A stretch of DNA of 64,000 nt from Methylovorus mays (GCF_020531915.1 NZ_JAJAVG010000008.1:372001-436000); one strand, 5' to 3'. Positions 35,870-47,158 are shown, numbered from the stretch's first letter. Notes: generated by a model from the sequence alone, not told the origin. Numbers and translations are program-made.

Positions 35870-37410
35870 AGCCTCACCCTCGCCAAATTCTCTGCAATGG
35901 CTTTATTGAGTTTTTCTTCCTCCACCAACTGCGCTTCAAATTCTGCTTTTAAGGCGTTAAAGCGCTCTGCAAAGTTAAAGTCCTCTTCGTCATCGGGCAG
36001 GCCAACATAACGGCCTGGGGTGAGCACGTAATCGAGTTCTTTTACGCGCTCTAAACTCACAGAGGCACAAAAGCCTGCAATGTCTTGGTAATCCCCATTC
36101 GGGTTGCGCCAGTTGTGGTAGGTATTGGCGATTTGTTTAATGTCCTCATCGCTTAGTTGTTTTGTACGGCGGTTGATGAGGTGGCCCAGGTTGCGGGCGT
36201 CAATAAACAGAATCTCATTGCTGCGGTTTCTGAATTTTCCATTTTTACGGTTGCGGCTCATAAACCACAAGGCCGCGGGAATCTGCGTATTTAAAAACAG
36301 CTTGGCGGGCAGGTTGACGATGCAATCAATGACGTTGCCTTGCTCGATGAGCGCTTTGCGGATGTCACCTTCGCCGCTGGTTTTGCTGGTAAGTGCGCCT
36401 TTGGCCAGCACTACGCCGGCTTGGCCGGTGGGCGAGAGGTGGTAGATAAAGTGTTGCAGCCAGGCAAAGTTGGCATTGCCTGCGGGTGGGGTGCCGTATT
36501 GCCAGCGGCCATCGTTACGTAGCAGCTCGCCTGACCAATCACTGACGTTAAACGGCGGGTTGGCAATGATGTAATCGGCTTTGAGGTCTTTGTGGGCATC
36601 GTTTAAAAAGCTGCCTTCGTTGTTCCATAACACTTTGGAGGCATCAATACCACGAATGGCGAGGTTCATTTTTGCCAGGCGCCACGTGGTCTGGTTGCTC
36701 TCCTGACCGTAGATGGAAATATCATTGACCTTGCCTTGATGCTCCACCACAAACTTTTCTGATTGCACAAACATGCCACCAGAGCCGCAGCATGGGTCAA
36801 ACACGCGGCCTTGGTAGGGCTCCAGCATCTCGACCAATAGCTCAACCACCGAACGGGGTGTATAGAACTGGCCGCCCTGCTTGCCCTCGGCCAGCGCAAA
36901 CTCGCCCAGAAAGTATTCAAACACATGGCCAAGCACATCGGCGCTAAGCTCTTTTGCGTCTTGCAGGGCGATATTGCTGACCAGATCAATCAACTGGCCG
37001 AGGCTGGTGGGGTCCAGATTATCGCGGGCATAGACTTTGGGCAGCACGCCTTTGAGCGATGCGTTTTCACGCTCGATGGCATCCATGGCTTCATCCACGG
37101 TTTTGCCGATGGTGGGTTGCTTGGCGTGGCTTTGCAAAAACTTCCAGCGGGCTGAAGGCGGCACAAAAAATACATTCTCGGCGGTGTATTCGTCTTTGTC
37201 TTCGGGGTCTGCCCCGGCATATTCACCCTCGCCTGCCTGCAACTTGGCATGCTGCGCCTCAAAGGCATCGGAGATATAACGCAAAAATATCAGGCCCAGC
37301 ACCACATGCTTGTATTCGGCGGCGTCTATGTTCTTGCGCAGCTTATCTGCAGCTTTCCAGAGTTGTTTTTGCAAAGGTTCTTGTTTGGTTTCTTTTGAAG
37401 CTTTTGCCAT
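35866..37410 (-). CDS. hsdM: type I restriction-modification DNA methyltransferase HsdM
   Basis: A 514-residue N6-adenine methyltransferase. It has an N-terminal helical HsdM_N domain (about 10-145), SAM motif I Phe-Asp-Pro-Cys-Cys-Gly-Ser-Gly-Gly near 205, and the catalytic Asn-Pro-Pro-Phe near 285. It methylates the site chosen by HsdS and is needed for restriction. It is the first gene of the hsdM-hsdS-(RAYT)-rhuM-hsdR array, all on the minus strand. Confidence 0.95.
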   Translation of the reverse strand: MAKASKETKQEPLQKQLWKAADKLRKNIDAAEYKHVVLGLIFLRYISDAFEAQHAKLQAGEGEYAGADPEDKDEYTAENVFFVPPSARWKFLQSHAKQPTIGKTVDEAMDAIERENASLKGVLPKVYARDNLDPTSLGQLIDLVSNIALQDAKELSADVLGHVFEYFLGEFALAEGKQGGQFYTPRSVVELLVEMLEPYQGRVFDPCCGSGGMFVQSEKFVVEHQGKVNDISIYGQESNQTTWRLAKMNLAIRGIDASKVLWNNEGSFLNDAHKDLKADYIIANPPFNVSDWSGELLRNDGRWQYGTPPAGNANFAWLQHFIYHLSPTGQAGVVLAKGALTSKTSGEGDIRKALIEQGNVIDCIVNLPAKLFLNTQIPAALWFMSRNRKNGKFRNRSNEILFIDARNLGHLINRRTKQLSDEDIKQIANTYHNWRNPNGDYQDIAGFCASVSLERVKELDYVLTPGRYVGLPDDEEDFNFAERFNALKAEFEAQLVEEEKLNKAIAENLARVRL

Positions 37411-37544
37411 GCGGATTTTTCTTTATTTTCTTTTTTTGTATGACGGATTAAATAAATAGTACGGGGTAATGCTTTTTACATCATGTTTGGCGATGCTAAC
37501 TCACACTTATGGGTAGCACAATGTAAACTGCCAGCCGAAAATAA

Positions 37545-37570
37545 AAAAGGCCCTTGCAGGGCCTTTTCCT
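37545..37570 (-). terminator. intrinsic terminator downstream of ssb
   Basis: A 10-bp stem (37545-37554 with 37558-37567, 3-nt loop) flanked by A and T runs, 52 nt past the ssb stop. It also separates ssb from the restriction genes. Confidence 0.8.
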
Positions 37571-37618
37571 TTTCATATCTGCTACTTAGACGTCCAGCTC
37601 TATGCTTAGAGGATGTCC

Positions 37619-38116
37619 TTAGAACGGAATATCGTCATCAAAATCATCAAAGCCTGAACCACCCGCTGGCTTGGATGCAGCCGCAGCTGGGGCAGGACGG
37701 GCTTGGGCTGGAGCGGCGGATTGACGTGGCTGGTAAGACGCTGACTGATCTTCGTCCATGACTTCGTAGGCATTGCCGCCGCCGCTGCGGGCGCCGAGCA
37801 TTTGCATGCGGTCGGCAACCACTTCGGTGGTCTGGCGTTCGTTGCCTTCTTTATCCTGCCATTTGCGGGTTTGCAAACGGCCTTCGATGTAGACGCTGGA
37901 GCCTTTTTTCAGGTACTCGCCAGCGATTTCGGCTTGCTTGCCAAACATGGAGATGCGGTGCCACTCGGTGCGCTCCTGTTTCTGGCCGTTTTTGTCTTTC
38001 CAGGTGTCGGTGGTGGCGATGCTGAAGGATGCCAGCGCGTCGCCGGATGGCATGTAGCGCATTTCGGGGTCACGCCCCAGATTGCCGACCAGAATGACTT
38101 TGTTCACAGATGCCAT
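37619..38116 (-). CDS. ssb: single-stranded DNA-binding protein
   Basis: A 165-residue SSB that coats single-stranded DNA as a tetramer. It has an N-terminal OB fold (about 1-110, opening with [10 protein letters not shown]), a Pro/Ala-rich linker (about 120-155) and the acidic protein-docking tail Asp-Asp-Asp-Ile-Pro-Phe. It follows the MFS gene by 2 nt, so the two are co-transcribed. Confidence 0.97.
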   Translation of the reverse strand: MASVNKVILVGNLGRDPEMRYMPSGDALASFSIATTDTWKDKNGQKQERTEWHRISMFGKQAEIAGEYLKKGSSVYIEGRLQTRKWQDKEGNERQTTEVVADRMQMLGARSGGGNAYEVMDEDQSASYQPRQSAAPAQARPAPAAAASKPAGGSGFDDFDDDIPF

Positions 38117-38118
38117 GG

Positions 38119-39495
38119 TTAATCCCCTATTAATCTTAAAACTTCAGCTTCATCGAATGCGTGTTGCAGATCGACCTTGAGCATGAGCATGCTTTCGTCG
38201 GGCAGCACTACCACTTCGCGCACGCCACTGACGGCGGCCAGGCGGGTGGAAAGCTGCTGCGCATCCGCTGAACTCATATCGCGTAAATGATACATTTTAC
38301 TCTTAACTGCGGGCGGGCTTGTCATACTCAAGGCAAAAATTAACCAAAGGCCCATCAGCACACTACAGAAAATGAAGACCGCGGCAAAGCCATGGTAGTG
38401 CGATAAATAGCCGCCCATCACACCGCCGAGAAACACCCCGAAAGATTGCGAGGTATTGTAAACACCGATGGCGGTGCCTTTGGAGGCGGCAGGCGCAATC
38501 TTGGAAATAATCGATGGCAGCGTGGCTTCCAGCACGTTGAAGGCAATGAAGTACAGCGCCAGTGAAGCGACGATGCCCCAGAAGTGGCTGATGGAGTTTG
38601 CCAGCATGAGCTGGGCAACCAGCATGAGGCCAATCGCAGAAACAAACACCTGCTTGAGCTTGGCGCGTTTCTCGCCATAAATAATGGCGGGCACCATGAG
38701 AATAAAGCCCACCAACACCACCGGCAGGTAAATCTGCCAGTGATCGTTTTCGCCCATGCCGCTGCTTTGCTTGATGGCAAAGGGGACGACGACAAACATG
38801 GCCATCTGCGCCGCATGCAGGGCAAAAATGCCGTAATTGAGGCGCAGGAGCTGGGTGTTCTTCAGCACATCGCGCAGCTTGGAGGTCGAGGCTTCGGCAT
38901 CGGAGTGAAAGCGGCTGACGATAGGATCAGGCACCATGAATTTCACATCCAGAATCGCCAGCGCAGCGAGCGCACCGGTGAGCAGGAATATGCCTGGCAC
39001 GCCTATCCATTGATTCAGCGCAGGCCCCAGCACTAGCGAGGCGGCAAATGTCACGCCTATGGTGCCGCCTATCATGGCCATGGCTTTGGTGCGGTGCTCT
39101 TCACGCGTGAGATCGGCCACCAGCGCGGTCACCGCGGCAGACACCGCCCCGGCGCCCTGAATGGCGCGGCCAATGATGACGGTGGTGAGGTCATGCGCAA
39201 AGCCTGCCACCAGACTGCCGATGACGAACAGGATCAAGCCGGCATAAATGACTTTTTTGCGCCCAAAGTGATCGGAGGCCATGCCAAACGGCAACTGGAA
39301 GATCGCTTGCGTCAAACCATAGGCACCCAGCGCCAGACCAATCATCAGATGGCTATCGCCCCCAGGCAGGGTTTCGGCATAAATGGCGAAAATCGGCAGG
39401 ATCAAAAACATGCCCAGCATGCGCAATCCATAGATGGAAGCCAGGCTCATGCTGGCGCGCAACTCCTGGGCGGACATACGTTCATTAGATGACAT
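38119..39495 (-). CDS. MFS transporter with C-terminal YAM-like domain (YajR-like)
   Basis: A 458-residue inner-membrane exporter with 12 transmembrane helices. The MFS motif A ([11 protein letters not shown]) lies between helices 2 and 3. A soluble tail of about 70 residues (about 388-458) has an alpha/beta pattern like the ferredoxin-like YAM domain of YajR. An alternative start is Met7 at 39477; no clear ribosome site supports either. The MFS-ssb-uvrA neighbourhood is often seen in betaproteobacteria. The substrate is unknown. Confidence 0.88.
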   Translation of the reverse strand: MSSNERMSAQELRASMSLASIYGLRMLGMFLILPIFAIYAETLPGGDSHLMIGLALGAYGLTQAIFQLPFGMASDHFGRKKVIYAGLILFVIGSLVAGFAHDLTTVIIGRAIQGAGAVSAAVTALVADLTREEHRTKAMAMIGGTIGVTFAASLVLGPALNQWIGVPGIFLLTGALAALAILDVKFMVPDPIVSRFHSDAEASTSKLRDVLKNTQLLRLNYGIFALHAAQMAMFVVVPFAIKQSSGMGENDHWQIYLPVVLVGFILMVPAIIYGEKRAKLKQVFVSAIGLMLVAQLMLANSISHFWGIVASLALYFIAFNVLEATLPSIISKIAPAASKGTAIGVYNTSQSFGVFLGGVMGGYLSHYHGFAAVFIFCSVLMGLWLIFALSMTSPPAVKSKMYHLRDMSSADAQQLSTRLAAVSGVREVVVLPDESMLMLKVDLQHAFDEAEVLRLIGD

Positions 39496-39722
39496 GGAAA
39501 TAGATTGGGTTGGGACCGAAAATTGCGTATATTAACAGGTTGCCTCCACTCAGCCCTAGATTCACTCGGGCTATTTTGGTTGCCGCCGAATATAAGCGCC
39601 TGGGGGCAGACCAGCCAGGCCGAATACATCAACAGTCATGGCCTGCACAAACATTAGTCCACAATTAGGGAAGCCTCTTCGGCTGCGGATTTTCACGGAT
39701 TTGATTAGGTGATTGGATTTGC

Positions 39723-42536
39723 ATGGAATACATACGGATACGCGGCGCTCGCACGCATAACCTGAAAAACGTTTCACTCGACCTGCCACGCAACAAGATG
39801 ATCGTCATCACCGGGCTTTCCGGTTCCGGCAAATCCTCGCTGGCGTTCGACACGCTGTATGCCGAAGGGCAACGCCGGTATGTGGAGTCACTCTCTGCCT
39901 ACGCCCGCCAGTTTCTGGCCCGTATGGATAAACCAGATGTTGACCTGATTGAAGGCTTGTCGCCCGCGATTTCGATTGAACAGAAATCCACTTCGCACAA
40001 CCCGCGCTCCACCGTGGGCACGGTGACCGAAATTCATGATTACCTGCGGCTGCTGTATGCACGGGCGGGCGACCCGGAATGCCCGGATCATGGCATCAAG
40101 CTGGAAGCACAAACCGTCTCGCAAATGGTGGATAGCGTGCTGGCCTTGCCGGAAGAAACCAAGCTGATGATCCTGGCGCCTGTGGTCAGCAACCGCAAGG
40201 GCGAACAGGTGGACCTGTTTGAAGAACTCAAGGCCCAGGGCTTTGTGCGCGTGCGGGTGGATGGCGAGACTTATGAGCTTGACGCCGTGCCCAAGCTGGC
40301 AAAAACCACCAAGCATAATGTGGATGTGGTGGTGGACCGCTTGAAGGTACGCGCTGACATGAAGCAGCGCATTGCCGAATCCTTTGAAACCGCGTTGCGG
40401 CTGGCGGAAGGCAAGGCAATTGCGGTGGAAATGGATACCACCAAGGAACATCTGTTCTCGGCCAAATTCTCCTGCCCGGTGTGCGATTACTCGCTGGCCG
40501 AGCTGGAGCCACGCCTGTTTTCGTTCAACAACCCCATGGGCGCCTGCCCCAAGTGCGATGGCTTGGGCCAGATCAGCTTTTTTGACCCCAAACGCGTGGT
40601 CGCCTTCCCGCATCTTTCGCTGGCGAGTGGCGCCATCAAGGGTTGGGACAGACGCAACCAGTTTTACTTCCAGCTGCTGTCGTCCCTGAGCCAGCATTAT
40701 GGCTTTGACCTGGAAACCGCCTTTGAAGAGCTCCCCGCCCATGTGCAGCATATTTTGCTGCATGGAAGTGGCAAGGAAGAAATCAGCTTTAGATACCTGA
40801 ACGAGCGCGGCAATTTCTATCAGAAAACCCATACTTTCGAAGGCATCCTGAATAACCTGCAGCGTCGCTATCACGAGACCGATTCGGTGACCGTACGCGA
40901 AGAGCTGGCGAAATACCTCAACTCGCAGGCTTGCCCGGAATGCGGCGGCACCCGCCTGCGCCGCGAGGCCCGCCATGTCAAAGTCGGCGGTCGCAATATT
41001 CATGAAGTCTGCGAAATCGCGCTCAAGCATGCGCTGGTGTTCTTTGACTCATTGGAGCTCACCGGCCAGAAACTGGCGATTGCCGACAAGATCGTCAAGG
41101 AGATCAGCAGCCGTCTCAAGTTCCTGACCAATGTCGGGCTGGAGTACCTGTCACTATCCCGCTCGGCAGAAACCCTGTCCGGTGGCGAGGCGCAGCGCAT
41201 CCGCCTGGCATCGCAGATAGGCTCCGGCCTCACCGGCGTAATGTATGTGCTGGATGAACCTTCCATCGGCCTGCATCAGCGCGACAATGACCGTCTGCTG
41301 GAAACCTTGATGCGCCTGCGCGACATCGGCAATAGCGTGATCGTGGTAGAGCATGACGAAGATGCGATCATGGCGGCGGATTATGTGGTCGATATCGGCC
41401 CGGGCGCGGGTGAGCACGGCGGGCATATTGTGGCGGCGGGCACTCCGAAGGAAATCCAGGACAATGCCAACTCGCTGACCGGCCAATACCTCAGTGGCAA
41501 AAAAGCCATCGCCATCCCCAAGAAGCGTCACCAGCCTGACCCGGAGCGCTGGCTGAAATTAACCCATGCCACCGGCAACAACCTGAAAGATGTCGATCTG
41601 GCTATCCCGGTCGGCCTGCTGACCTGCGTCACTGGCGTCTCCGGCTCCGGTAAATCCACGCTGGTGAATGACACCTTGTATCGCGTGGTGGCCAAGCATC
41701 TGTATGGCAGCTCCACCGAGCCGGCTGAATTTGCCGAGATTGATGGGCTGGCATTTTTTGACAAGGTGGTCGATGTAGACCAAAGCCCGATTGGCCGCAC
41801 ACCACGCTCCAACCCGGCGACCTACACCGGCCTGTTTACGCCCATACGCGATCTGTTTGCCGGCGTGCCGGAAAGCCGTGCGCGTGGGTATGGCCCTGGC
41901 CGTTATTCGTTCAACGTCAAAGGTGGCCGCTGCGAAGCCTGCCAGGGCGATGGCGTGCTGCGGGTGGAAATGCACTTCCTGCCGGATGTGTACGTGCCTT
42001 GTGACGTCTGCAAAGGCCAGCGCTATAACCGCGAAACCCTGGAAATCCAGTACAAGGGCAAGAACATCCACGAAGTGCTGGGCATGACGGTAGAGCAGGC
42101 ACGCGCCTTCTTTGACGCCGTTCCTGTAGTGGCGCGCAAGCTGCAAACCCTGCTGGATGTGGGCCTGGGTTACATTACACTGGGGCAGTCCGCCACCACG
42201 CTCTCCGGCGGCGAAGCCCAGCGCGTCAAGCTGGCCCTGGAGTTATCCAAACGCGATACCGGCCGCACGCTGTACATTCTTGATGAGCCGACCACGGGTC
42301 TGCACTTTGCTGATATTCAGTTGCTGCTGGACGTGATTCATCGCCTGCGCGATGCGGGTAACACCATCGTCATTATCGAGCACAACCTGGATGTGATTAA
42401 AACCGCAGACTGGCTGATCGACATGGGCCCAGAAGGTGGGGATGGCGGTGGCATGGTAGTGGCAGAGGGCACGCCCGAGCATGTGGCTACTATTGCCAAA
42501 AGCTATACCGGCAAATATCTCAAGGATTACCTCTAA
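39723..42536 (+). CDS. uvrA: excinuclease ABC subunit A
   Basis: A 937-residue damage-recognition ATPase of nucleotide excision repair. It has two ABC ATPase modules, with Walker A Gly-Leu-Ser-Gly-Ser-Gly-Lys-Ser near 35 and Gly-Val-Ser-Gly-Ser-Gly-Lys-Ser near 643. Two Leu-Ser-Gly-Gly-Glu-Ala-Gln-Arg signatures are present (near 485 and 825), as are Cys-x2-Cys zinc modules (near 253-283 and 740-765). It is divergent from the MFS-ssb operon with a 227-bp intergenic region in which no clear LexA box was seen. A terminator follows. Confidence 0.98.
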   Translation: MEYIRIRGARTHNLKNVSLDLPRNKMIVITGLSGSGKSSLAFDTLYAEGQRRYVESLSAYARQFLARMDKPDVDLIEGLSPAISIEQKSTSHNPRSTVGTVTEIHDYLRLLYARAGDPECPDHGIKLEAQTVSQMVDSVLALPEETKLMILAPVVSNRKGEQVDLFEELKAQGFVRVRVDGETYELDAVPKLAKTTKHNVDVVVDRLKVRADMKQRIAESFETALRLAEGKAIAVEMDTTKEHLFSAKFSCPVCDYSLAELEPRLFSFNNPMGACPKCDGLGQISFFDPKRVVAFPHLSLASGAIKGWDRRNQFYFQLLSSLSQHYGFDLETAFEELPAHVQHILLHGSGKEEISFRYLNERGNFYQKTHTFEGILNNLQRRYHETDSVTVREELAKYLNSQACPECGGTRLRREARHVKVGGRNIHEVCEIALKHALVFFDSLELTGQKLAIADKIVKEISSRLKFLTNVGLEYLSLSRSAETLSGGEAQRIRLASQIGSGLTGVMYVLDEPSIGLHQRDNDRLLETLMRLRDIGNSVIVVEHDEDAIMAADYVVDIGPGAGEHGGHIVAAGTPKEIQDNANSLTGQYLSGKKAIAIPKKRHQPDPERWLKLTHATGNNLKDVDLAIPVGLLTCVTGVSGSGKSTLVNDTLYRVVAKHLYGSSTEPAEFAEIDGLAFFDKVVDVDQSPIGRTPRSNPATYTGLFTPIRDLFAGVPESRARGYGPGRYSFNVKGGRCEACQGDGVLRVEMHFLPDVYVPCDVCKGQRYNRETLEIQYKGKNIHEVLGMTVEQARAFFDAVPVVARKLQTLLDVGLGYITLGQSATTLSGGEAQRVKLALELSKRDTGRTLYILDEPTTGLHFADIQLLLDVIHRLRDAGNTIVIIEHNLDVIKTADWLIDMGPEGGDGGGMVVAEGTPEHVATIAKSYTGKYLKDYL

Positions 42537-42544
42537 TCATCAAC

Positions 42545-42582
42545 AAAAAGCCCATGCGGCTCGCGCTGCATGGGCTTTTTTT
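42545..42582. terminator. bidirectional terminator after uvrA
   Basis: AAAAAGCCCATGC (42545-42557) pairs with GCATGGGCTTTTT (42568-42580), followed by more T. It also faces the end of the convergent HDOD gene. Confidence 0.9.
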
Positions 42583-42600
42583 AAACAGTCACGTCAGGTC

Positions 42601-43428
42601 TTAAAGAAAGCTTTCGGCTTCCGGTATCAGCGGACGATAACTGTCGATGCGCTCTATCCATTCAATACGGTCCACGCCCAGCGCTTTTGCCACTTCCGGC
42701 TTCAGCGTTTCGGCAATGTGCGCTGACTCTTCCAGATTTTCCAGACCAAACGCGATGTGCGCTGCCATGAACACCACGGGCGCCAGATCGCATGCCATTT
42801 TATCCAGCGGGTCAGCGTAGTAGCGAATCACGCGCTGAATATCCTCAGGGAAATTCCAGCGACGTGCCAGCTCGGCACCCACCTGGCAATGATCCAGTCC
42901 CAGCGTGGCGTTTTCCAGGGCTTTGCGCTCAATCACACTCAGGCCTTTGCACTCTTCATCGATCTCGGCCGCCTGGACGGGGAACACGATATGAATGAGC
43001 AATTGGCCGATGCTGTGCATAAGGGCGGCAAGGTAGGCAGTCTCGGTGGGCTTTTTCAGCTCCTGACTGATTTTGCCGGCAACGGCCGCAGTCACCAGAC
43101 TATGGCGCCAGAAGCGATTGATATCGAGCCCGGGCAAGGTGGTGAATGTACCCGTCACACCAGAGGCAATCACCAGCGTCCGCAGCTTGCTGACACCGAT
43201 CACCGAGATGGCATCGGGGATAGTCTTGATGGTGCGACTAACGCCGTAATAGGAAGAGTTGGCCATGCGCAGCACTTTGGCCGAGAGCACCTGATCATGC
43301 GCAATGCGCGCACCCAGCTGACCGAGGTCCACATCCTCATTGTCCAGCATCAGAATGACTTCCTGCACGACCTTGGGCAAGGTTGGCAGGTTGAGTATTG
43401 AATGGAAAAACTTGTCTACCACGTCCAT
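42601..43428 (-). CDS. HDOD-domain signalling protein
   Basis: A 275-residue protein occupied almost wholly by one HDOD domain (about 10-210; Leu-Pro-Thr-Leu-Pro-Lys-Val opening and Ala-Asn-Ser-Ser-Tyr-Tyr-Gly near 58). HDOD proteins resemble HD phosphohydrolases without the metal site and act as scaffolds in stress, motility or cell-cycle signalling. No fused output domain is present. It is an apparently single gene, with mtgA next upstream on the same strand after 66 nt. Confidence 0.9.
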   Translation of the reverse strand: MDVVDKFFHSILNLPTLPKVVQEVILMLDNEDVDLGQLGARIAHDQVLSAKVLRMANSSYYGVSRTIKTIPDAISVIGVSKLRTLVIASGVTGTFTTLPGLDINRFWRHSLVTAAVAGKISQELKKPTETAYLAALMHSIGQLLIHIVFPVQAAEIDEECKGLSVIERKALENATLGLDHCQVGAELARRWNFPEDIQRVIRYYADPLDKMACDLAPVVFMAAHIAFGLENLEESAHIAETLKPEVAKALGVDRIEWIERIDSYRPLIPEAESFL

Positions 43429-43494
43429 CTTGAAATCACCCCCACTAATTGTTGTTGCCGGGATTGCTTCCGGTCTTCTGATTACGGCTGGCGC

Positions 43495-44187
43495 TCAAGG
43501 AACACTGACAGCATTCATCCGCGCCTGGATGATGCCGGTTTTTTTCAGCAAGCCGCGTGCATTTCGATGGCTGTCATAATAGCGCGGATTTGGCACCATG
43601 GCAGCGAGTTTGGCGGCTTGCGCCGATGTCAGGCCTTTTGCAGAAGTATGAAAGTAATACCTTGCAGCAGCTTCGGCACCAAATACGCCATTGCCCCACT
43701 CAATCACATTCAGATAAATCTCATAGATACGCCGCTTGCTCATCATTTTTTCCAGCATGAGCGTGATCATGGCTTCTTCCAGCTTGCGCCAAGGTGTGCG
43801 GCGCGTCGACAGAAACAGATTTTTGGAAAGCTGTTGGCTAATGGTAGATCCGCCCGCCACGATACGGCCTTTTTTCAGGTTTTTCTCATAGGCTTTCTGG
43901 ATGCCATCCCAATCAAAGCCTTCATGCTCGACAAAACGCGAATCCTCGGCGGCAATCACCGCCCGTTTCAGATGGATGGATATCTGGTTATAGGGCACCC
44001 ACTGATGCCGCAACTCGGCGCCGGGTTTGTCTTCCTGCAGCAACTCCAGGCGATCGCGCATGAAAGCACTGCTATCTGGATTGTGCTGCACCCACCAGCA
44101 GATATGCAGGAATATCCAGAGCTGATACAACACGATCAGCAAGAGCAAGGCCAGGAGGCCACGCCATATCCATTGGCGCCATGTCAT
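43495..44187 (-). CDS. mtgA: monofunctional biosynthetic peptidoglycan transglycosylase
   Basis: A 230-residue membrane-anchored glycosyltransferase of family GT51 that polymerises lipid II. It has one transmembrane helix (about 8-30), then the catalytic domain with Ala-Ala-Glu-Asp-Ser-Arg-Phe (catalytic Glu) near 77 and Gly-Gly-Ser-Thr-Ile-Ser-Gln-Gln near 113. No transpeptidase domain follows. The start overlaps the aroE stop (ATGA at 44184-44187), an arrangement common in betaproteobacteria. Confidence 0.96.
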   Translation of the reverse strand: MTWRQWIWRGLLALLLLIVLYQLWIFLHICWWVQHNPDSSAFMRDRLELLQEDKPGAELRHQWVPYNQISIHLKRAVIAAEDSRFVEHEGFDWDGIQKAYEKNLKKGRIVAGGSTISQQLSKNLFLSTRRTPWRKLEEAMITLMLEKMMSKRRIYEIYLNVIEWGNGVFGAEAAARYYFHTSAKGLTSAQAAKLAAMVPNPRYYDSHRNARGLLKKTGIIQARMNAVSVP

Positions 44188-45008
44188 GATTTGAAATGTG
44201 CAATCACGGGGGCGGTATCAGGCCGCACCTGACGCCACAGATAAAACGATTCGGCGGCCTGTTCAATCAACATGCCGAGCCCATCGACCACGTGCTCAGC
44301 ACCATGCGCGCGGGCAAAGGCCATAAAGGGCGTCTCCCGGCCATACATCATGTCGTAGGCCAGGGATCCTGCCGCAAACATGGTGGGCGGCAAGGGCAAC
44401 TGAGCGTCGGTCAATCCGGCAGAAGTGGCATTCACGACCACATCAAACGCCTGGCCCGGCAGATCTTCGAACGCCAATGCTTGTACCGAGACATAGAGCA
44501 GTTCACCCTGCGCTTCCACCTTGCGCACCATGGCAAGCGCCTTGTCCAGCGTACGATTGGCCACGATAAGCAATGCAGGCTGCTGCGCCAGAATGGGATG
44601 CAACACCCCTTCCGCCGCACCACCTGCACCAATCAGCAGAACCCGCTTGCCTTGCAGAGAAATCCCCAGATTATGCTGGATATCCTGCACCAAACCGGCG
44701 CCATCGGTATTATCGCCAATGATGTGCTCGCCCTGAAACATCAGGGTATTAACGGCGCCGGCATCATGGGCGCGCTCAGTCAGCTGCGTTGCCAATGCAT
44801 ATGCCTGCAGTTTGAATGGCACCGTGACGTTGGCGCCTTTATAGCCTTGGGCCCGCATGGCCTGCACAGTCTCAACGAACGCATCCAGGGGAGCCAGCAC
44901 ACGGCCGTATTCGAGTGGCTGCGAGGTTTGCTCGGCAAACATGTGGTGTATCAGCGGCGACTTGCTGTGCTCGACCGGGTTGCCGATCACGGCATAACGA
45001 TCCATCAT
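44184..45008 (-). CDS. aroE: shikimate dehydrogenase
   Basis: Reduces 3-dehydroshikimate to shikimate with NADPH. The 274-residue protein has the shikimate-binding Ser-Lys-Ser-Pro near 15, catalytic Lys in Asn-Val-Thr-Val-Pro-Phe-Lys near 65, and the Gly-Ala-Gly-Gly-Ala NADP loop near 128. Two ATG codons in a row (45008 and 45005), preceded by GTG at 45011, are possible starts; AGGG lies 5-10 nt upstream. It forms an operon with mtgA. Confidence 0.97.
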   Translation of the reverse strand: MMDRYAVIGNPVEHSKSPLIHHMFAEQTSQPLEYGRVLAPLDAFVETVQAMRAQGYKGANVTVPFKLQAYALATQLTERAHDAGAVNTLMFQGEHIIGDNTDGAGLVQDIQHNLGISLQGKRVLLIGAGGAAEGVLHPILAQQPALLIVANRTLDKALAMVRKVEAQGELLYVSVQALAFEDLPGQAFDVVVNATSAGLTDAQLPLPPTMFAAGSLAYDMMYGRETPFMAFARAHGAEHVVDGLGMLIEQAAESFYLWRQVRPDTAPVIAHFKS

Positions 45009-45025
45009 CACGACCCTGTCTGTAT

Positions 45026-45481
45026 TTAACTATTCGTCCAGGGCAGGCCAGCCGCTTTCCAGCCATTAATCTTGCCACGCTGACCGGTTTGAGGATCAGT
45101 AGCACCTTCAAAACCTTCCAGTATGTTGTAAGCCTCGGTATATCCCATGGAATTAGCCAGCACTGCTGCATTGTGCGAACGGCCACCGGTACGGCACAAA
45201 AACATCACCAAGGCTTCGCGATCGACCTGCTTGTCGAGATGAGCAGCAAAATCAGGATTGGCTACCATGCCGGGATAAAATGCCCATTCAATGCTCAAGG
45301 CCTGAGGTACACGCCCCACCAACTCAAGCTCGGCGCGGCTTCTTACATCCACCAGACGGGCGCCTGGCGCAGATGACATGATGTACTGCGCTTCTTCGGG
45401 TGTCAGGGCGCCTGCGTAAGGCAAATTATTCGCCTGAGCACGCTGCTTGGCTTTTTGTAATATTTGATTGATAGTTTCCAT
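45026..45481 (-). CDS. rhodanese-like domain protein
   Basis: A 151-residue single-domain rhodanese (sulfurtransferase). The catalytic loop Cys-Arg-Thr-Gly-Gly-Arg-Ser near 96-102 has the Cys and the Arg typical of sulfur carriers, and Asp-Val-Arg-Ser-Arg lies near 41. A short helical N-terminus of about 25 residues precedes the domain. It is followed by aroE after a small gap, so it may be first in the aroE-mtgA operon. Confidence 0.9.
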   Translation of the reverse strand: METINQILQKAKQRAQANNLPYAGALTPEEAQYIMSSAPGARLVDVRSRAELELVGRVPQALSIEWAFYPGMVANPDFAAHLDKQVDREALVMFLCRTGGRSHNAAVLANSMGYTEAYNILEGFEGATDPQTGQRGKINGWKAAGLPWTNS

Positions 45482-45547
45482 AGTGCGCTCGAATATTCTG
45501 TAGATTTACCCCGAAGTATAGCGATAAATTTGCCGGACAAGTAGAAA

Positions 45548-45670
45548 GCACCAAATTGGTGCAATCAACCCATTGGCCGCCCCCATTCGGTGCCCAGCTT
45601 TTTTATTCTCTTTTCTAAGTGATTATGTGAAAATGAGAATCTCGGGGTTTCCGATGGCACGTTTCCTGCT
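45548..45670 (+). promoter_or_regulatory. glnA sigma-54 promoter with two NtrC sites
   Basis: A -24/-12 element TGGCACGTTTCCTGCT lies at 45655-45670 and matches the sigma-54 consensus at all but one key position. Upstream are GCACCAAATTGGTGC (45548-45562, perfect arms) and GCCCCCATTCGGTGC (45579-45593, one mismatch to GCACC-N5-GGTGC). The two centres are 31 bp apart, about three helical turns, as needed for NtrC oligomerisation. Predicted start is near 45680, about 70 nt before glnA. Confidence 0.85.
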
Positions 45671-45748
45671 AGATATATTCAGCAGTTTTTCTATCAAACC
45701 GTAGTGTTTGATTACTTAATTTACGCTTTTACGTTTTAGGAGAATGAA

Positions 45749-47158
45749 ATGGCGGTAGCCGACGTAATGAAAATGGTGAAGGAAAATGACATCAAGTTTG
45801 TTGATTTCCGTTTCACCGACACCAGAGGTAAAGAACAGCACGTAACTGTACCCATCTCAGCGTTCGATGAAAGCAAATTTACCGAAGGCCACGCATTCGA
45901 CGGTTCATCTATCGCTGGCTGGAAAGGTATTCAAGCTTCCGACATGCAATTGATGCCTGATCCTGAAACTGCCAACATCGATCCATTCATGGACGAACCT
46001 ACTCTGATTCTGAGCTGTGACGTGGTAGATCCTACCGACGGCAAGGGCTATGACCGTTGCCCACGCAGCTTGGCAAAACGCGCTGAGGCTTATCTGAAGT
46101 CCAGCGGTCTGGGCGACACCGCCTACTTCGGTCCAGAACCCGAATTCTTCATTTTCGATTCCATTCAGTGGAATGCCAGCATGGAAGGCTGTTCCGTCAA
46201 GATCAACTCCGAAGAAGGTGCATGGGCATCTGGCGAGAAGTTCGAAAGCGGCAACACCGGTCACCGCCCTGGCGTCAAGGGCGGCTACTTCCCAGTACCT
46301 CCAGTCGATTCATTGCAAGACCTGCGTTCCGCCATGGTCATTGCTCTGGAAGGCATGGGCGTTCCTGTTGAAGTGCATCACCACGAAGTGGCGACGGCTG
46401 GTCAATGTGAAATCGGCACCAAGTTCAGCACCCTGGTACAACGTGCTGACTGGACCCAAGTGCTGAAGTATGTGGTACTGAACACCGCCCACGCTTACGG
46501 CAAGACCGCCACTTTCATGCCTAAGCCTATCGTTGGCGACAACGGTTCCGGCATGCATGTGCACCAATCCGTATGGAAAGACGGCAAGAACCTGTTCGCA
46601 GGTAACGGCTACGCTGGCCTGTCCGAGTTCGCCCTGTACTACATCGGCGGCATCATCAAGCACGCTCGCGCTTTGAACGCCATCACCAACCCAGGCACCA
46701 ACTCCTACAAGCGTCTGGTTCCTGGCTTTGAAGCTCCGGTGAAACTGGCATACTCTGCCAAGAACCGTTCGGCTTCGATCCGCATTCCTTTCGTGCATTC
46801 CGACAAGGCTCGCCGTGTTGAAGCTCGCTTCCCTGATCCTACAGCCAACCCATACCTGGCATTCAGCGCCTTGCTGATGGCTGGTCTGGACGGCGTACAG
46901 AACAAGATTCATCCAGGTGAACCAGCGACCAAGGATCTCTACCATCTGCCTCCTGAAGAAGATGCAGCGATCCCAACCGTTTGTTCCTCACTGGAACAAG
47001 CACTGGAATACCTGGACAAGGACCGCGAGTTCCTTACCCGCGGTGGTGTGTTCTCCGATGACTGGATCGACAGCTACATTGCATTGAAGATGGAAGAAGT
47101 CACCAAGATGCGCATGACTCCTCACCCAATCGAATTTGCCATGTACTACAGCTGCTAA
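45749..47158 (+). CDS. glnA: glutamine synthetase type I
   Basis: A 469-residue dodecameric enzyme making glutamine from glutamate, ammonia and ATP. It has the N-terminal beta-grasp domain, Asp-Gly-Ser-Ser-Ile near 51, catalytic-domain signatures (Lys-Pro-Ile-x-Gly-Asp-Asn-Gly-Ser-Gly-Met-His near 258-269) and the adenylylation Tyr in Asp-Leu-Tyr-His-Leu-Pro-Pro near 396. Activity should thus be controlled by GlnE, and transcription by NtrC/sigma-54. AGGAG precedes the ATG. Confidence 0.99.
   Translation: MAVADVMKMVKENDIKFVDFRFTDTRGKEQHVTVPISAFDESKFTEGHAFDGSSIAGWKGIQASDMQLMPDPETANIDPFMDEPTLILSCDVVDPTDGKGYDRCPRSLAKRAEAYLKSSGLGDTAYFGPEPEFFIFDSIQWNASMEGCSVKINSEEGAWASGEKFESGNTGHRPGVKGGYFPVPPVDSLQDLRSAMVIALEGMGVPVEVHHHEVATAGQCEIGTKFSTLVQRADWTQVLKYVVLNTAHAYGKTATFMPKPIVGDNGSGMHVHQSVWKDGKNLFAGNGYAGLSEFALYYIGGIIKHARALNAITNPGTNSYKRLVPGFEAPVKLAYSAKNRSASIRIPFVHSDKARRVEARFPDPTANPYLAFSALLMAGLDGVQNKIHPGEPATKDLYHLPPEEDAAIPTVCSSLEQALEYLDKDREFLTRGGVFSDDWIDSYIALKMEEVTKMRMTPHPIEFAMYYSC

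Noticed and set aside
29642-37410. CRISPR array or other regularly spaced repeats near the defence genes
   Set aside because: The only repeats are REP-like hairpins, irregularly spaced and in both orientations, without spacers of constant length or cas genes.
29466-37570. Integrase gene or att repeats bordering the restriction island
   Set aside because: No integrase, no tRNA target and no matching direct repeats at the two ends were found; only REP-like elements, so prophage or ICE origin is not supported.
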